The notes beneath the pieces were generated by a model. The model had not been told where the DNA came from and did not search any database. It saw only the letters and a program-made list of their open reading frames with translations. A DNA stretch of 64,000 nt, taken from positions 1,426,001-1,490,000 of the forward strand of contig OZ220748.1 in NCBI GenBank assembly GCA_965117035.1, given 5' to 3'. Positions 34,209 through 43,436 of the stretch are shown here, one piece after another. Position 1 is the first letter of the stretch, and each line of letters starts with the position of its first letter. A program made the translations under genes and the position numbers. The DNA comes from CAZENU01 sp965117035. Lineage in GTDB: Bacteria; Chloroflexota; Dehalococcoidia; Lucifugimonadales; CAZENU01.

Positions 34209-35603
34209 ATGGACCTCCGCAGGCTGACCATAAGCGACGCCTCGCAGGCGTTGCGGCGCAGGGAGCTCTCGCCGGTCGAGCTCGTCGAGGCAACGCTGGC
34301 GCGCATCGACGCGCTGCAGCCGGTCCTCCACGCCTTCGTCACCGTGACGGCGGACTACGCGCTCGACCGCGCCCGGGAGGCGGAGCGGGAGATGCGGTCG
34401 GGACGCCAACGCGGGCCGCTCCACGGCGTCCCCTACACGCTGAAGGAGGTGATCGCCACCAGGGGCGTCAGGACGATCTTCGGCGACGCCGACCGGACGG
34501 AGTACGTCCCGACACGGGACTCGACGATCAACGCGCTGCTGGAGGAGGCCGGCGCGGTGCTGGTCGGCAAGGTCGTCTCCGAGGTCGGCCACAGCCACGA
34601 CCAGCCGGTCAGCAGCCGCAACGCCTGGAACCCGGAGATGAGCCCCGGCACCTCCAGCAGCGGCTCCGGGTCGGCCGTCGCCGCGTCGCTCGGCCTGTTC
34701 TCCATAGGCACCGATACCGCGGGCTCGGTCCGGCACCCGGCCAGCAACAGCAACCTGGTCGGCCTCAAGGCGACGTTCGGACGCATCAGCCGGATGGGCG
34801 TGTGGCCCGTCTCGTGGAGCGTCGACACGCCGGGCCCGCTGACGAAGACGGTGGCCGACAACGCCATCGTGCTCGGGGTGGTGGGCCAGCACGACCCGGC
34901 CGACCCGGCCAGCATCGTCGAGCCGCCCCGCGACTACCTCGCCGGCATCGACGGCGGCGTCGACGGCGTGACCATCGGCGTGCCCACGGACGACTGGGTC
35001 TGGCGCGACATGCTGTCTGAGGAGGAGGAGACGATCGTCCGGCGCGCGCTGTCCGTCCTCGGCGACCTGGGTGCGACGGTGCGGGAGATCGAGCTTCCGC
35101 GAGGGGCGGAGGCGCGTTCGTCGGCGGTCCCCACGCTGTCGGAGCCGCCCGCGCTGAATCCGGACCCTGCCGCGGCAGAGCACGCGGACGCGTGGCGGTA
35201 CGCGCTCGAGGCCACCAGGAGGGCTATCTCGGAGTCCTTCGACGACTACCTGGAGGCCGTCAGGCGGCGCGCCTTCATCAGGCAGGAGGTCGATGCGGCG
35301 CTGTGGGAGGTCGACGTCATCGCGATGCCGACGGGCAGCAGCTTCGGCGACAGGTGGGACGCGAAGACGGCGACGATACGCGGTCGCGTGGTGCAGGCGC
35401 GGTCGCGCGGGACGTACCGGAACCTGCTCGCCGCCGTCTGCGGCCACCCCGCGCTGTCCGTGCCGTGCGGGTTCGGCCTGGGCGGCATCTTCCCCGTGGG
35501 GCTGATGCTGCACGGGCGCGCGAACGGTGAGGCGCTGCTGTACCGGGTGGCGTACGCCTACGAGCAGGCGACGGAGTGGCACAGGATGGTCCCGCCGCTC
35601 TGA
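34209..35603 (+). CDS. Amidase (amidase-signature family, GatA-like)
   Basis: A 464-residue hydrolase with the Ser-cisSer-Lys triad: K79 in PYTLKEVIA, the Ser-rich loop PGTSSSGSGSAVAA (147-158) and S173 in GTDTAGSVRHPASN. The usual GGSSGGS loop is here GTSSSGS, suggesting a metabolic amidase rather than GatA. ATG at 34209 has GGAGA at 9 bp. The C-terminal region has the family's hydrophobic strand GLGGIFPVGLMLHGR. Followed by repeat array 3 and an N-acyl-D-amino-acid deacylase-like gene on the same strand; both cleave amide bonds. Confidence 0.88.
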   Translation: MDLRRLTISDASQALRRRELSPVELVEATLARIDALQPVLHAFVTVTADYALDRAREAEREMRSGRQRGPLHGVPYTLKEVIATRGVRTIFGDADRTEYVPTRDSTINALLEEAGAVLVGKVVSEVGHSHDQPVSSRNAWNPEMSPGTSSSGSGSAVAASLGLFSIGTDTAGSVRHPASNSNLVGLKATFGRISRMGVWPVSWSVDTPGPLTKTVADNAIVLGVVGQHDPADPASIVEPPRDYLAGIDGGVDGVTIGVPTDDWVWRDMLSEEEETIVRRALSVLGDLGATVREIELPRGAEARSSAVPTLSEPPALNPDPAAAEHADAWRYALEATRRAISESFDDYLEAVRRRAFIRQEVDAALWEVDVIAMPTGSSFGDRWDAKTATIRGRVVQARSRGTYRNLLAAVCGHPALSVPCGFGLGGIFPVGLMLHGRANGEALLYRVAYAYEQATEWHRMVPPL

Positions 35604-35637
35604 GCACCCCGCCGGCAAGACAACCGACCGGCGCTAT

Positions 35638-36452
35638 GTCGCCCCGAACGGAGTCAGGGGCCTGGGGCGGGGTCGACCCGCTGTCCACGTCGAGCCTGCC
35701 CCACCCCAGGTCCTTCGGCTCCGCTCAGGACGACAGTCCATCCGCACACGCCTCGTGAGCCGCCGATTGACCCGCCCGACGTCGCCCCGAACGGAGTGAG
35801 GGGCCGGGGGCGGGGTCGACGCGCTGTCCACGTCGAGGCGACCCCACCCCAGGTCCTTCGGCTCCGCTCAGGACGACAGGCCTCTCGCACACGCCTTGTG
35901 AGCCGCCGATTGACCCGCCCGACGTCGCCCCGAACGGAGTGAGGGGCATGGGGCGGGGGCGACGCGCTGTCCACGTCGAGCCGGCCCCACCCCAAGTCCT
36001 TCGGCTCCGCTCAGGACGACAGTCCATCCGCACACGCCTCGTGAGCCACCGGTTGACCCGCCCGATGTCGCCCCGAACGGAGTGAGGGGCCTGGGGCGGG
36101 GGCGACGCGCTGTCCACGTCGAGCCTGCCCCACCCCAGGTCCTTCGGCTCCGCTCAGGACGACAGGGCATCCGCACAACGCCTCGTGAGCCACCGGTTGA
36201 CACGCCCCAATGTCGCCCCGAACGGAGTGAGGGGCCTGGGGCGGGGTCGACGCGCTGTACACGTCGGGGCGGCCCCTCCCCAGGTCCTTCGGCTCCGCTC
36301 AGGACGACAGTCCATCCGCACACGCCTCGTGAGCCGCCGATTGACCCGCCCGACGTCGCCCCGAACGGAGTGAGGGGCCTGGGGCGGGGTCAACGCGCTG
36401 TCCACGTCGAGCCTGCCCCACCCCAGGTCCTTCGGCTCCGCTCAGGACGACA
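35638..36452 (-). repeat. Palindromic tandem repeat array 3 (6 units, about 143-bp period)
   Basis: Units begin at 35638, 35781, 35924, 36067, 36212 and 36354. Each reads GTCGCCCCGAACGGAGTGAG, a GC-rich centre, then CCCAGGTCCTTCGGCTCCGC and TCAGGACGACA. This is the reverse complement of the core in arrays 1 and 2. The spacer (TCCATCCGCACACGCCTCGT then GAGCCGCCGATTGACC) is specific to this array. Between the amidase and amidohydrolase genes; no gene is present within it. Confidence 0.95.
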
Positions 36453-36568
36453 GTTGTTTCTCAGCCCCTCGACAACCCATCTTGAAGGGCAGGCGCCGGC
36501 CGGCGGGATGGGGTGTATACTGCCGACAGTCCGAGCGGGAAGTCTCTATTCCCGCGCGACAAGGCGAA

Positions 36569-38149
36569 ATGTACGACCTGCTGATAGCCAACGGACGCGT
36601 TCTCGACGGCACCGGCGCCCCCTGGTACCGGGCGGACGTCGCCGTGGCCGGCGACAGGATCGTCGCCATCGGCAATCTCGCCGGCCGCGAGGCGGCGCGC
36701 GTCGTCGACGCGTCCGGCATGTTCGTGTGTCCCGGGTTCATCGAGGAGCACTGCCACTCCGACGGCACCTTCGTCGTCGACCCGCTGGCACAGAGCGCCG
36801 TCCGGCAGGGCATGACGACGATGGTCGTCGGCCTGTGCGGCATGTCCGGCGCGCCGGTCGCGGACCACATGCTGGACGTCTACACGCGCTCGGCGCCGAT
36901 CTTCGGCTTCGAGGGCTTCGAGTGGACGTGGCGCGGGATGGGCGAGTACCTCGCCGCCGTCCAGGCGGCGAAGCCGTCCGTCAACGTCGTCTCGCTCGTG
37001 GGCAACCACCCGGTCCGCGCCGTCGCCATGGGCGAGGCCAGCCGCGGCGCGACGGCCGACGAGCGCGTTCACATGCGGGAGCTGGTGGCCGAGGCGCTTG
37101 CGGAAGGCGCCCGCGGCCTGAGCGTCGGCCTGATCTACTCCGCCGTCTTCTCCGAGACGGAGGAGATCGTCGAGATCGCCCGCGCGCTGAAGCCCTATGG
37201 CTGGGCCTACCACGCAACGATCAGGGACTACGGCGCGCAGCTGCTCGACGCCGTCAAGGAGGCGATCCACGTCGCAGAGACGGCCGAGGTGCCGCTGGTC
37301 GTCGCGCACATGTACCCGGCCGGCCGCGAGTACTGGGGCCAGGCGGAGGCCGCCATCGAGCTGCTCGAGCGGGCGAGGGACCGCGGCCTGGAGACCGGCT
37401 ACGACGTGACCCCCTGGCCCCGCGGCGGCGGCCCGATGCTCGGCATCGTCCCGGCGTGGGCGCGGGAGGGCGGGCACGACGCCACGCTCGAGCGCCTGCG
37501 CGACCCGGCGCTGCGAAAGAGGATCGGCGCGGAGATCGAGCAGGGCAAGCAGTACTCCTTCGGCTTCGGCTGGGACGACATGGTCATATGCCGGACCGGC
37601 CTCGCCGAGCACCGCGGCCGGCTCGGCAGGTCGATAGGCGAGCTGGCGCGGGAGCGAGGCGAGACGGCGCCGGAGGCGGGACTGCTGATGCTGCTGGAGG
37701 ACGACGGCCAGACCTGGCTCGCGCCCACCAACAAGTGCGACGAGGACGTCGACGCGCTGCTCCGGCACCCGATGGGCGTGCCCATCGCGGACGGCTTCGC
37801 CCTCTCGCCCACGGGGCCGCTCGCCTACCAGGACCGGCCCAACTCCTACGGCACCTTCCCGCGCGTCCTCGGACGCTACGTCCGGGAGCGAGGCGTGCTG
37901 ACCTGGGAGGAGGCCGTCCAGAAGATGACCTCCATCCCGGCCTCCAGGGTCGGCCTGTGGGACCGCGGCGTGCTGCGCGAGGGGCTTGCCGCCGACGTAG
38001 TCGTCTTCGACCCCGACACGGTGATCGACAAGGCGGACTACTCCGACCCCCAGGAGTTCCCCGTGGGGATCGAGTGGGTGGTGGTGAACGGCGAGGTCAC
38101 GGTGTCGCCGGAGGGACACACCGGGGCGCGCGCCGGCCGGACGCTGTAG
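36569..38149 (+). CDS. N-acyl-D-amino-acid deacylase family amidohydrolase
   Basis: A 526-residue metal-dependent amidohydrolase. N-terminal beta sandwich (LLIANGRVLDGTGAPWYRAD), metal motif H61-x-H63 in GFIEEHCHSD, TIM-barrel strands with VVAHMYPAG and the C-terminal sandwich DVVVFDPDTVIDKADY followed by GIEWVVVNGE, which is typical of D-aminoacylase/dihydroorotase-like proteins. The HCH in place of HxHxD with preceding EE is a variant. ATG at 36569 is preceded by AAGGCGA. Cytoplasmic. Possibly works with the amidase upstream on N-acyl amino acids. Confidence 0.87.
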   Translation: MYDLLIANGRVLDGTGAPWYRADVAVAGDRIVAIGNLAGREAARVVDASGMFVCPGFIEEHCHSDGTFVVDPLAQSAVRQGMTTMVVGLCGMSGAPVADHMLDVYTRSAPIFGFEGFEWTWRGMGEYLAAVQAAKPSVNVVSLVGNHPVRAVAMGEASRGATADERVHMRELVAEALAEGARGLSVGLIYSAVFSETEEIVEIARALKPYGWAYHATIRDYGAQLLDAVKEAIHVAETAEVPLVVAHMYPAGREYWGQAEAAIELLERARDRGLETGYDVTPWPRGGGPMLGIVPAWAREGGHDATLERLRDPALRKRIGAEIEQGKQYSFGFGWDDMVICRTGLAEHRGRLGRSIGELARERGETAPEAGLLMLLEDDGQTWLAPTNKCDEDVDALLRHPMGVPIADGFALSPTGPLAYQDRPNSYGTFPRVLGRYVRERGVLTWEEAVQKMTSIPASRVGLWDRGVLREGLAADVVVFDPDTVIDKADYSDPQEFPVGIEWVVVNGEVTVSPEGHTGARAGRTL

Positions 38150-38158
38150 CCGCTGTCC

Positions 38159-39808
38159 CTACCCCTCGACGAGCAGTCGCTTCGCGACTTCGCGTGCCTC
38201 GTCCAGGTCGGCGACGACGTGCGCCACGGGAACGCCCGCGAGCGCGTTGATTCCCTGGAGCGTGTCGGCGGGCAGGCCCGTCAGCCCCATGATGATGCAC
38301 TCGGTGTTCTCGGCGATGGCGATGTCGATGAGCTGCTCCACCACGAGAGCGGCGCTGTCGTCCATGTAGACGGTGTCGGAGAAGTCGAAGATGACGACCT
38401 CGTGGTCGCGTATGTCGAGGCTGATGGTGTTGATCAGCTTGACGGACGACGCGACGGTGAAGTTGCCCCTGAGGGCGACGAGCCCGACGCGCGCGGAGAA
38501 CGGGTCCGCGCCCAGGGCCTCGTCGTCGCCGAAGAAGGTGCTGTCCATCATCGGCACCGACACGACGCTGTCGAGCTCCAGGCGCTCGAGCTGCCGCGCC
38601 GCGGCCATGCCCGCAGCGATCAGGCCGATGGCCACGGCGGTTACAAGATCGAGGAACACCGTGAGCCCCATGGTGATCGCCATCACCAGGAGATGTGTGC
38701 GCTGCACGCGGTGGACGCGGCGGAGGAACTTCCAGTCGATGATGTCCCAGCCGACCTTCATCAGGATGCCGGCGAGGGCCGCATGGGGAATCACCTCGAC
38801 GTACTTTCCGAGGCCCAGGACGAGCGCCAGCAGTATTGCCGCACGCAGCACGCCCGAGACCGGCGTGCGCCCACCGGCACGGATGTTCACGACCGTGCCC
38901 ATCGTGGCGCCGGCGCCGGGCAGCCCTCCCACGAACCCGGCGAGCGTGTTGCCTATTCCCTGGCCGATGAGCTCCCGGTTCGGGTTGTGGCGCGTGCGCG
39001 TCATCGCGTCGGCGATCAGGGAGGTGAGCAGGCTGTCGATGGAACCGAGGAGCGCGATGATGATCGCCGGCTGCACGGCGCCGGCGATGACGTCGAGGCC
39101 GATGGCAGGCAGCTTCACGTCGGGCAGGCCGGTGGGCACGTCGCCGATGACCGGGGTGTCGGTGATCCAGAGCACGCTCAGCATCGTGCCCACGATCAGC
39201 CCCGCCAGCGTGGGGGGCAGGAACTTCTTGAACTGGCCCGGCCAGAGCACGACGACCAGCAGGGTGGCCGCCGCGATGAGCAGCGCGCCAACGTCGAACC
39301 CCTCTATCGCGTCCGGCCACGCCTTGATCGCCCCGACCGGGCCGCCGGAGACGACGCTGGCCCCCATGAACGGCAGCGTCTGCACGAGTATGATGATCAA
39401 GCCGATGCCGGACATGAACCCGGATATCACCGAGTAGGGCGTATATGAGACGAATCGGCCGATCCTCATCACGCCCAGGAGTATCTGGAACAGCCCGGCC
39501 ATCACGACTATCGTGAAGGCCTCCGTCAGGGTGCTGGCGTGACTGGTGACGACGACCGCCATCGCGACGGCCATCGGGCCGGTGGGGCCGGATATCTGGG
39601 ACCGGGTGCCGCCGAAGACAGCCGCGAAGAAGCCGACGGTGATGGCGCCGTACAGGCCGGCGATCGCCCCCAGGCCGGACGCCACGCCGAATGCAAGGGC
39701 GACGGGCAACCCGACGACGGCAGCGGTGACGCCTCCGAAGAGGTCGCCTCGCAGCGTGCCGAGGTCGTAGCTCACGCCGCCGCGCATTTTGTCGATCATC
39801 GTTCCCAT
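38159..39808 (-). CDS. SulP family anion transporter with STAS domain
   Basis: About 549 residues: a SulP membrane domain of around 14 segments (residues about 20-420; TGPMAVAMAVVV and NPNRELIGQGIGNTLAGFVG are family signatures) and a C-terminal STAS domain (about 430-549; LRGNFTVASSVKLINTI, VIFDFSDTVYMDDSAA). Carries sulfate, bicarbonate or other anions. I chose ATG 39808 (MGTMIDKMRGG) because TM1 follows shortly after; the frame continues upstream to 40558 without coding character. Convergent with the amidohydrolase gene, 9 bp apart. Confidence 0.87.
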   Translation of the reverse strand: MGTMIDKMRGGVSYDLGTLRGDLFGGVTAAVVGLPVALAFGVASGLGAIAGLYGAITVGFFAAVFGGTRSQISGPTGPMAVAMAVVVTSHASTLTEAFTIVVMAGLFQILLGVMRIGRFVSYTPYSVISGFMSGIGLIIILVQTLPFMGASVVSGGPVGAIKAWPDAIEGFDVGALLIAAATLLVVVLWPGQFKKFLPPTLAGLIVGTMLSVLWITDTPVIGDVPTGLPDVKLPAIGLDVIAGAVQPAIIIALLGSIDSLLTSLIADAMTRTRHNPNRELIGQGIGNTLAGFVGGLPGAGATMGTVVNIRAGGRTPVSGVLRAAILLALVLGLGKYVEVIPHAALAGILMKVGWDIIDWKFLRRVHRVQRTHLLVMAITMGLTVFLDLVTAVAIGLIAAGMAAARQLERLELDSVVSVPMMDSTFFGDDEALGADPFSARVGLVALRGNFTVASSVKLINTISLDIRDHEVVIFDFSDTVYMDDSAALVVEQLIDIAIAENTECIIMGLTGLPADTLQGINALAGVPVAHVVADLDEAREVAKRLLVEG

Positions 39809-40012
39809 GACGGCCCGGCGAATGTTATCACGACGCCGGGGCCTTGGCGCCTTCGAACCGGGAAAATCGCGGTGACTTTTCCACACCCAGTCCCGGCGCC
39901 GAACGCACTGCCTCAGCCTGTCGCTGAAGCGGATGTTGCGCGCCGTATGGCACCGTGCTACGTTGGCCGCGTCCAGCCGGCGGCGAGTCCAGGGCGATTG
40001 GAGGCCTTCTCC

Positions 40013-40702
40013 GTGGCCAGAGTGTCCGAAGTTGCGTCCAACGCGTACCAGGTCTCCTTGCCGGGCACCAGCGTCTTCGTGTTTCTCGACGACCAGGTCA
40101 CGATCGTCGACGCCGGGTGGCGGGGCACCGGCAGGGGCGTGCTCCAGGCCCTGGAGCGGCTGGGGCGGCGTCCATCCGAGGTCTCGAACATCGTTATCAC
40201 CCACCATCACACCGACCATCTCGGAGACGCGGCGTACCTGAGCGAAGCGTGCTCGGCCGGCGTCGCGGCCCACCGCGACGAAGCGCCCATCGTGCAGGGA
40301 GAGACGACGCCTCCCAGTCCGTTCGCCAACCGCCTGGTGGCGCGCCTGATGTCCCCCCTGGTGGCGTCGAGAAGGCCTAAGCCGGTCACGGTCGACCGGC
40401 GTCTCGAGGACGGGGACTCCCTCGGCGAAGTAACGGTCATCCATTCGCCGGGGCACACCCCGGGCAGCATCAGCGTCCACGTCCCAGGTCGCGGACTCCT
40501 GATGGTCGGCGACGCCCTGGAGCACCGCGGAGGCAAACTCGGTCTGCCCTCCAGCCACTTCACCGCCGACATGGAGCAGGCCAAGCGTTCGATCCGCAAG
40601 CTGGCCGAGCTAGACTTCGACGTGCTCTGCTTCAGCCACTTCCCACCGATTCGGAACAGGGCCGCTCCGGCGCTCCGCAGGTTCAGCGAGTCGCTAGACT
40701 GA
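40013..40702 (+). CDS. Metallo-beta-lactamase fold hydrolase
   Basis: A 229-residue MBL-fold protein. Metal ligands H64, H66, D68 and H69 in THHHTDHLGD, a further His in HSPGHTPGSISVHVPG, Asp in LLMVGDALEH and a final His in FSHFPP. The lactonase/glyoxalase II type is the best general class. GTG at 40013 has GGAGG 8 bp upstream, preferred over the longer frame that overlaps the SulP gene. Lies 23 bp before the acyl ligase-ACP-acyltransferase fusion and is probably co-transcribed; it may act on a thioester or lactone. Confidence 0.85.
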   Translation: MARVSEVASNAYQVSLPGTSVFVFLDDQVTIVDAGWRGTGRGVLQALERLGRRPSEVSNIVITHHHTDHLGDAAYLSEACSAGVAAHRDEAPIVQGETTPPSPFANRLVARLMSPLVASRRPKPVTVDRRLEDGDSLGEVTVIHSPGHTPGSISVHVPGRGLLMVGDALEHRGGKLGLPSSHFTADMEQAKRSIRKLAELDFDVLCFSHFPPIRNRAAPALRRFSESLD

Positions 40703-40725
40703 CGCAAAGACGGAGGACTCCAGCC

Positions 40726-43203
40726 ATGCAGACCCTTGTCGACCTCCTCGAGCAGTCCGCGGAGCGGTACGGCGACTCGACCGCGCTTACGATCACGCCG
40801 GGCTTCCGAGAGCAGCGGTGGAGCTTTCAGCGCCTGTGGGACTTTTCCGAAGGCGTGGCCGCCCTGCTGGCCGAGCGGGGCCTGGAGAAGGGCGACAGGG
40901 CCATCATATGGTCGGTCAACCGGCCCGAGTGGGTCGCGGCGTTCTTCGGCTGCATGCGCGCCGGCGTCGTCGCTGTGCCGCTCGACGTACGGACGGCGCC
41001 GGACTTCGTCGAGCGCGTCGTCGAATTCACCGGACCGAAGCTGGCCTTCCTGTCCCGCCAGACGCCCGACGGCCCCCTGCGGGACTCGGTCCCGATAGTC
41101 CTGCTCGACGACCTGGAGGACCTGGTCGAGTCCGCGGACGGTGACGCCGACCTGCCGGACGTCGGCGCGGACGACCTGGCTGAGGTGATGTTCACGTCCG
41201 GCACGACCGGCGATCCGAAGGGCGTGATGCTGACGCACGGCAACATCGCCACCAACGTCCTGGCCGCGGTGGAGGCGGTGCCGATCAAGCCGTCGGACCG
41301 GCTGTTTTCCCTGCTGCCCCTGAGCCACATGCTGGAGCAGACGGGCGGGCTGCTGGCGCCGCTCAGCGGCGGCGCGTCCGTCGTCTATCCGGTCAGCCGC
41401 CAGCCGACGGTGATCTTCAAGACGCTCCGCGCCAACCGGGTGACGAATATCGTGCTGGTGCCGCAGGCGCTGCAGCTCTTCATGAACGGCATCGAGCGGG
41501 AGGTCAGCGCGCAGGGCAAGGACGGGCAGTGGAGGCTGCTGCACCGAGTCGCCTCGAAGCTCCCGACGCCGATGCGGCGGCTGCTGTTCCGGCCGGTCCA
41601 CCAGCGGATGGGCGGTCGCATCAGGTTCTTCATGTCCGGCGGCGCGTATCTCGACCCGGAGCTCCAGACGAAGTGGGGCAATATGGGCATCCGGGTGATG
41701 CAGGGCTACGGGGCGACCGAGGCGTCGCCGGTGATCACGACGAACAGCCTCAGCCGGCAGAAGCCGGGGTCCGTCGGCCGCGTCCTGGCCGGCCAGGACG
41801 TCCGAATAGCCGATGACGGCGAGGTGCTGACGCGCGGGCCGAACGTGACGCAGGGCTACTGGCGCAACGAGGCGGCCACCGCCGCGGCCTTCGAGGACGG
41901 CTGGTACAGGACCGGCGACCTCGGCTCCATGGACGACGACGGCTTCCTGTTCCTCAAGGGCCGCAAGAAGGACCTGATAGTCCTGGCCAACGGGCAGAAC
42001 GTCTACCCCGAGGACATCGAGACGGCGCTCGGCAAGCAGCCGGGCGTGAGGGAGGCCGTCGTAGTCGGTCTGTCGTCCGGGGACTCGGCGGTAGATATGC
42101 ACGCGGCCCTGCTGCTGGAGGACGGCGCGGACGCCGACGAGATAGTGCGGGCCGCGAACGCCGTGCTGGCCGACCACCAGCGAATCCAGGGCCACACGGT
42201 CTGGCCCGAAGAGGACTTCCCGCGCACGCACACGCTGAAGGTCAAGAAGCAGCTCGTGCTCGACCACCTGCTGCGGGAGCGCGACGGCGCCAGTGACGAA
42301 GCTCCCGTCCCAACCGCCCCGAAGGCTGCGCCGGTGAACGACGTATACCGCATCGCGGCCATGATCAGCGAGACGCCGGCCGACCGGCTCGGCGACGACA
42401 GCATCCTCGCCGACGACCTGGGGCTCGACTCCCTCGGCCGCGTCGAGCTGCTGTCGGCCATCGAGTCGGAGCTTGGAGCCTACGTCGACGACGACCGCGT
42501 CGGGCCGGAGACGACCCTGGGCGAGCTGACGGCGATGGTGGAAGAGGGCGCCCAGGTCCAGGCGATGAAGTTCCCCTCGTGGGGCCGGGCCTGGTGGTGC
42601 CGCCCTCTCCGAGCCGCGCTCCAGTACGCGGCGATCTTCACGACTCTCCATCTCTTCTACAGGGTGCGCGTCTACGGCAGGGAGAACCTGGACGGGCTCC
42701 GGGGCCCGGTGCTGTTCGCCTCCAACCACAACGTCAAGCTGGACAGCCCCGTCACGCTGATGGCGCTGCCGGCGCGGTGGCGCTGGCGTGTCAGCCCCGC
42801 CGCGGCGGCAGACGACATCTTCGGCCCACGGCTCAAGGGCATGGCGAACGTGCTGCTCGGCAACGCCTTCCCGTTCGCGCGGGAGGGCTCGATCCGGGCG
42901 AGCCTGGAGCATCTCGGCCGGCTGCTGGACATGGGCTGGTCGATCCTGATCTACCCCGAGGGCGGCCGCTACCCCGAGGGCATGCAGCCGTTCAAGTCCG
43001 GGACCGGCCTGATCGCCGTCGAGTCCCGCACCCCGGTGGTGCCCATACGCGTCAAGCTGCACAAGGCCACGATATGGGACCGCGGCCCGCTGCTATCGCG
43101 GGGGAAGATCGACGTACACTTCGGCGAGCCGGTCGTCTTTCCGCGAGGGGCTGACTACCTCGAGGCGACCGCGCGGCTGGAGTCCGCGGTCAAGGAGCTC
43201 TGA
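40726..43203 (+). CDS. Acyl-AMP ligase - acyl carrier - PlsC acyltransferase fusion
   Basis: An 825-residue three-domain protein. Residues 1-530: AMP-forming acyl ligase with the P-loop MFTSGTTGDPKG at about 154, YGATE, and GRKKDLIVLANGQNVYPEDI. Residues about 545-610: acyl carrier domain with the phosphopantetheine Ser at about 568 in DDLGLDSLGRVELL. Residues about 640-825: 1-acylglycerol-phosphate acyltransferase domain with HX4D (NHNVKLD, about 665) and the YPEGGRYPEG motif. It could activate a free fatty acid, load it on its own carrier and pass it to a lysolipid, like Aas plus ACP. GGAGG precedes ATG. Confidence 0.9.
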   Translation: MQTLVDLLEQSAERYGDSTALTITPGFREQRWSFQRLWDFSEGVAALLAERGLEKGDRAIIWSVNRPEWVAAFFGCMRAGVVAVPLDVRTAPDFVERVVEFTGPKLAFLSRQTPDGPLRDSVPIVLLDDLEDLVESADGDADLPDVGADDLAEVMFTSGTTGDPKGVMLTHGNIATNVLAAVEAVPIKPSDRLFSLLPLSHMLEQTGGLLAPLSGGASVVYPVSRQPTVIFKTLRANRVTNIVLVPQALQLFMNGIEREVSAQGKDGQWRLLHRVASKLPTPMRRLLFRPVHQRMGGRIRFFMSGGAYLDPELQTKWGNMGIRVMQGYGATEASPVITTNSLSRQKPGSVGRVLAGQDVRIADDGEVLTRGPNVTQGYWRNEAATAAAFEDGWYRTGDLGSMDDDGFLFLKGRKKDLIVLANGQNVYPEDIETALGKQPGVREAVVVGLSSGDSAVDMHAALLLEDGADADEIVRAANAVLADHQRIQGHTVWPEEDFPRTHTLKVKKQLVLDHLLRERDGASDEAPVPTAPKAAPVNDVYRIAAMISETPADRLGDDSILADDLGLDSLGRVELLSAIESELGAYVDDDRVGPETTLGELTAMVEEGAQVQAMKFPSWGRAWWCRPLRAALQYAAIFTTLHLFYRVRVYGRENLDGLRGPVLFASNHNVKLDSPVTLMALPARWRWRVSPAAAADDIFGPRLKGMANVLLGNAFPFAREGSIRASLEHLGRLLDMGWSILIYPEGGRYPEGMQPFKSGTGLIAVESRTPVVPIRVKLHKATIWDRGPLLSRGKIDVHFGEPVVFPRGADYLEATARLESAVKEL

Positions 43204-43334
43204 GCGGTGTCCCTCTGCCTCCCGACGTTCACGACCTGTGCTTCTGTCAACGTGCGCCTGCTGGAGGGCGCCCTTGCGTGACCCCTCGCTCGTGATCGCG
43301 ACACGGCGGACATGCGATGGTCTCGCAACGGCGG

Positions 43335-43375
43335 CCCCCCCAACCCCTGGATTCCCGCCTGCGCGGGAACGACGG
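43335..43375 (+). repeat. Short palindromic repeat (ATTCCCGCCTGCGCGGGAA type)
   Basis: GATTCCCGCCTGCGCGGGAA begins near 43349, with a degenerate half nearby (CTGCGGGGGAACAG). Similar units lie at 61030-61090. A small dispersed palindrome of this type occurs in many bacterial genomes. Confidence 0.65.
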
Positions 43376-43436
43376 TTTCGCAATGGTCCATCTGCGGGGG
43401 AACAGCTGTCGCGCAAGGGTTTCCGGGAGCCGCACC

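Noticed and set aside
14482..36452. Repeat arrays considered as CRISPR
   Set aside because: Units are over 120 bp, spacers are identical within an array, and no cas gene is present.
36082..38250. 722-codon open frame on the plus strand
   Set aside because: Starts inside repeat array 3 and then follows a shifted frame of the amidohydrolase gene, which has its motifs in the other frame.
40207..43062. 951-codon open frame on the minus strand
   Set aside because: Antisense shadow of the acyl ligase-ACP-PlsC fusion in GC-rich DNA; no recognisable domain.
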